Below are positions 31,216-32,864 of a stretch of 32,864 bases of DNA, one piece after another. How positions within the stretch are numbered: the stretch's first letter is position 1; each line of letters opens with the position of its first letter. The stretch is from Hemicentrotus pulcherrimus (taxonomy: Eukaryota > Echinodermata > Echinoidea > Camarodonta > Strongylocentrotidae). A model generated the notes under the pieces. The model made no database searches and was not told the DNA's origin. It was given only the letters and a program-made list of their open reading frames with translations. The stretch lies in assembly GCA_003118195.1 (NCBI GenBank), contig BEXV01000110.1, positions 43,190-76,053 on the forward strand, given 5' to 3'. The translations under genes and the position numbers were made by a program.

Positions 31216-32864
31216 AATTCGTATGAGTTTAGATATAATTTATACACAAGTTACCAAGCAGTGACAGTGTGAGCTCAATGCATAAATATGGTACTTTGTT
31301 GGATTGGATGCCGATTCTCTATCTGGTAGTGTACCAAAAATATGGACAGTTCTACCATCCTAAAAATAGTCAAAGGCCGACAACTTTAAGATGTTAATAT
31401 TTATCCTAAACGATTAAAAGTAGAAATTGATGGTTAACTATAATGTAATCGAATTTTAGAAGAATATATCTGTAGTTGTGATGACATTTAACGGTACTTC
31501 ATACTCAACATGATGGAACGTTTAAAAGACATTTTGGTTTGTAGACATAGGCCTAACACATTATTTTGCTTCAATGATTATATGCGAAATGTAATCATAA
31601 GCCCGTTAAACCCGTTAAACCTTTTTTTTCAATTTGAATCCAACATGCTTAGTCTATTTCGTAATGTAATACGAACTGGGCCGAAAGGCATTATAATCAG
31701 AAAATCTACCTGTCACTGCATGGTAACGCGATGTCACACCCTATTACATGTATTTTCAAATCTTCCAAACAAGGTGTTTACGAGCAAATCCACTTCCAGA
31801 CAGCAAACAGTGCCGTGCGGTGCGAGTCACATGCTATAAAGAGATAAAGAGGTTTGCGAAGGTACTCTTCAAAAATCATCAAAGCTTGGAGAATATCCTT
31901 TCATTTATCATGCCGTAGTCCGATTAAGCTATTCAAGTGGCAAAGAACTATCAAAAATGACCAGTCCCCTACCAAGATAATTATCCTCTTATTCTGAAAA
32001 TCTCTAATCTGTGACGCATTCAAATCGTTGCCTTTGTGTTTTATAGCCGATTTAATAGGGCTGGTCATTCGCCTTTTGAAGCATTTGCACCGAGTCGTAG
32101 TATGTTTGTAAGCAACGACAGTACTGTTATTCAAAATTTGCTTGAGTATTATGATAACCAATACATAATAAAACAAAATAATACGCGACCACATTTTGAA
32201 AATTATTATGATTGACAGAAAAGTAGCATACCACTGCTGTAAATACAAAGTCAAATTGAATTTAAAATGATTGGAACAAAATCTTTAAAAAAATAAACAA
32301 AATATAAATAGAAGAATGCTAAATAATGCATACACCCACGTTCTTTTATTGTACTGCTATACTTAATAGTAGTTAGGATATGTAATAAGTGATACACTTT
32401 ATATCTATGTCGTGAATAGAGAGATACCTCTAAAACATACATAAATAGCGGCAATATTTTTCTAGTCAAATCAATATTTAAGTAAATATTTTAGTGAATT
32501 ATGTAAACGAAAATGAAAAACATACCAACGTAAATAAACATTTAATGTTTACCTTTACACAATAATTGTTTTACTTCAGAATTCCCACAGTGCTTTTGCC
32601 AGCACTTTATTAAAAATGTTAACGCAATATCGATAACATTTTATTGTTGACTCGAAAATATTGACAAGGACCTTTAAATAACTTCTTCATTCCGTTTCAC
32701 CAGACGGAGGCAAATGCACTGTCCAATCAAATAATTAGGATTATATAAACCTTGGACACATTAGAACAATTGTGCAATAAAACAAACCGCATGAAATAGT
32801 ACTCAATATTATTGATTACTTCCGAGGTTGGGAATAGCTTCTTGGTGGGGGGGGGGGGGGGGGG
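31216..32864. other. AT-rich noncoding stretch ending in a G-run
   Basis: A 9-bp tandem duplication CCCGTTAAACCCGTTAAA lies at 31602-31619. The 117-codon minus-strand frame at 31901-32254 and the frame at 31510-31839 are unrecognised. The window ends in at least 18 G (32847-32864), probably a contig edge. TAGGCCTA occurs at 31548-31555. Confidence 0.5.

Noticed and set aside
31901..32254. 117-codon minus-strand frame with hydrophobic start
   Set aside because: Ile/Leu/Phe richness follows from AT content; no homology is recognised and no splice or promoter context.

Overview
This is eukaryotic draft genome sequence, not a microbial or viral segment. It is AT-rich, has no dense open reading frames, carries many microsatellites, contains one scaffold gap of about 315 N and a lone N, and has repeat debris throughout. 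Several words suggest a marine invertebrate, most likely an echinoderm or similar deuterostome: TAGGCCTA at 11610, 21252 and 31548, repeated TACATGTA words, CAGnnGCG transposon ends followed by G-runs, and a minisatellite built on GGGGCACTT. This assignment is inference from word usage; no marker gene is present to settle the taxon.

Layout. 1-1285: AT-rich sequence, then a degenerate GGGGCAC minisatellite that ends in a C-run and a transposon-like right end. 1286-2153: unremarkable. 2154-3642: the best-supported element in the window, a 1,489-bp non-autonomous hAT-like transposon. It has CAG...CTG ends, an 8-bp target duplication with one mismatch, and an interior made largely of the same minisatellite. 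3643-4809: a GC-richer island ending in a first coding exon, which has an upstream in-frame stop, a strong start context, a signal-peptide-like leader and a phase-1 splice donor. 4810 onward is probably intron of that gene, for an unknown distance. 5735-9541: microsatellites, including a GA run, a TC run, a long CTA run and an 81-bp pyrimidine-rich tandem repeat. 9976-10128: a 153-bp hAT-like MITE with its own 8-bp target duplication (one mismatch). 11219-11533: gap. 14244-14429: a small reading frame opening with AAGATGGCGGCC, perhaps the first exon of a mitochondrial-protein gene. 18911-19215: a long purine-strand tract. 22796-23060: a cluster of hAT-like terminus fragments. 25101-25280: a GC- and CpG-rich patch with palindromes and an E2F-like site. 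27597-30524: two copies of a dispersed repeat, an old ~200-bp tandem duplication, and nested inverted repeats.

No complete protein gene, tRNA, rRNA, CRISPR array or operon is visible. At most two first exons are supported, and neither product can be named. The main biological content is transposon structure, above all the coupling of hAT-like termini to an expandable 22-23 bp minisatellite.
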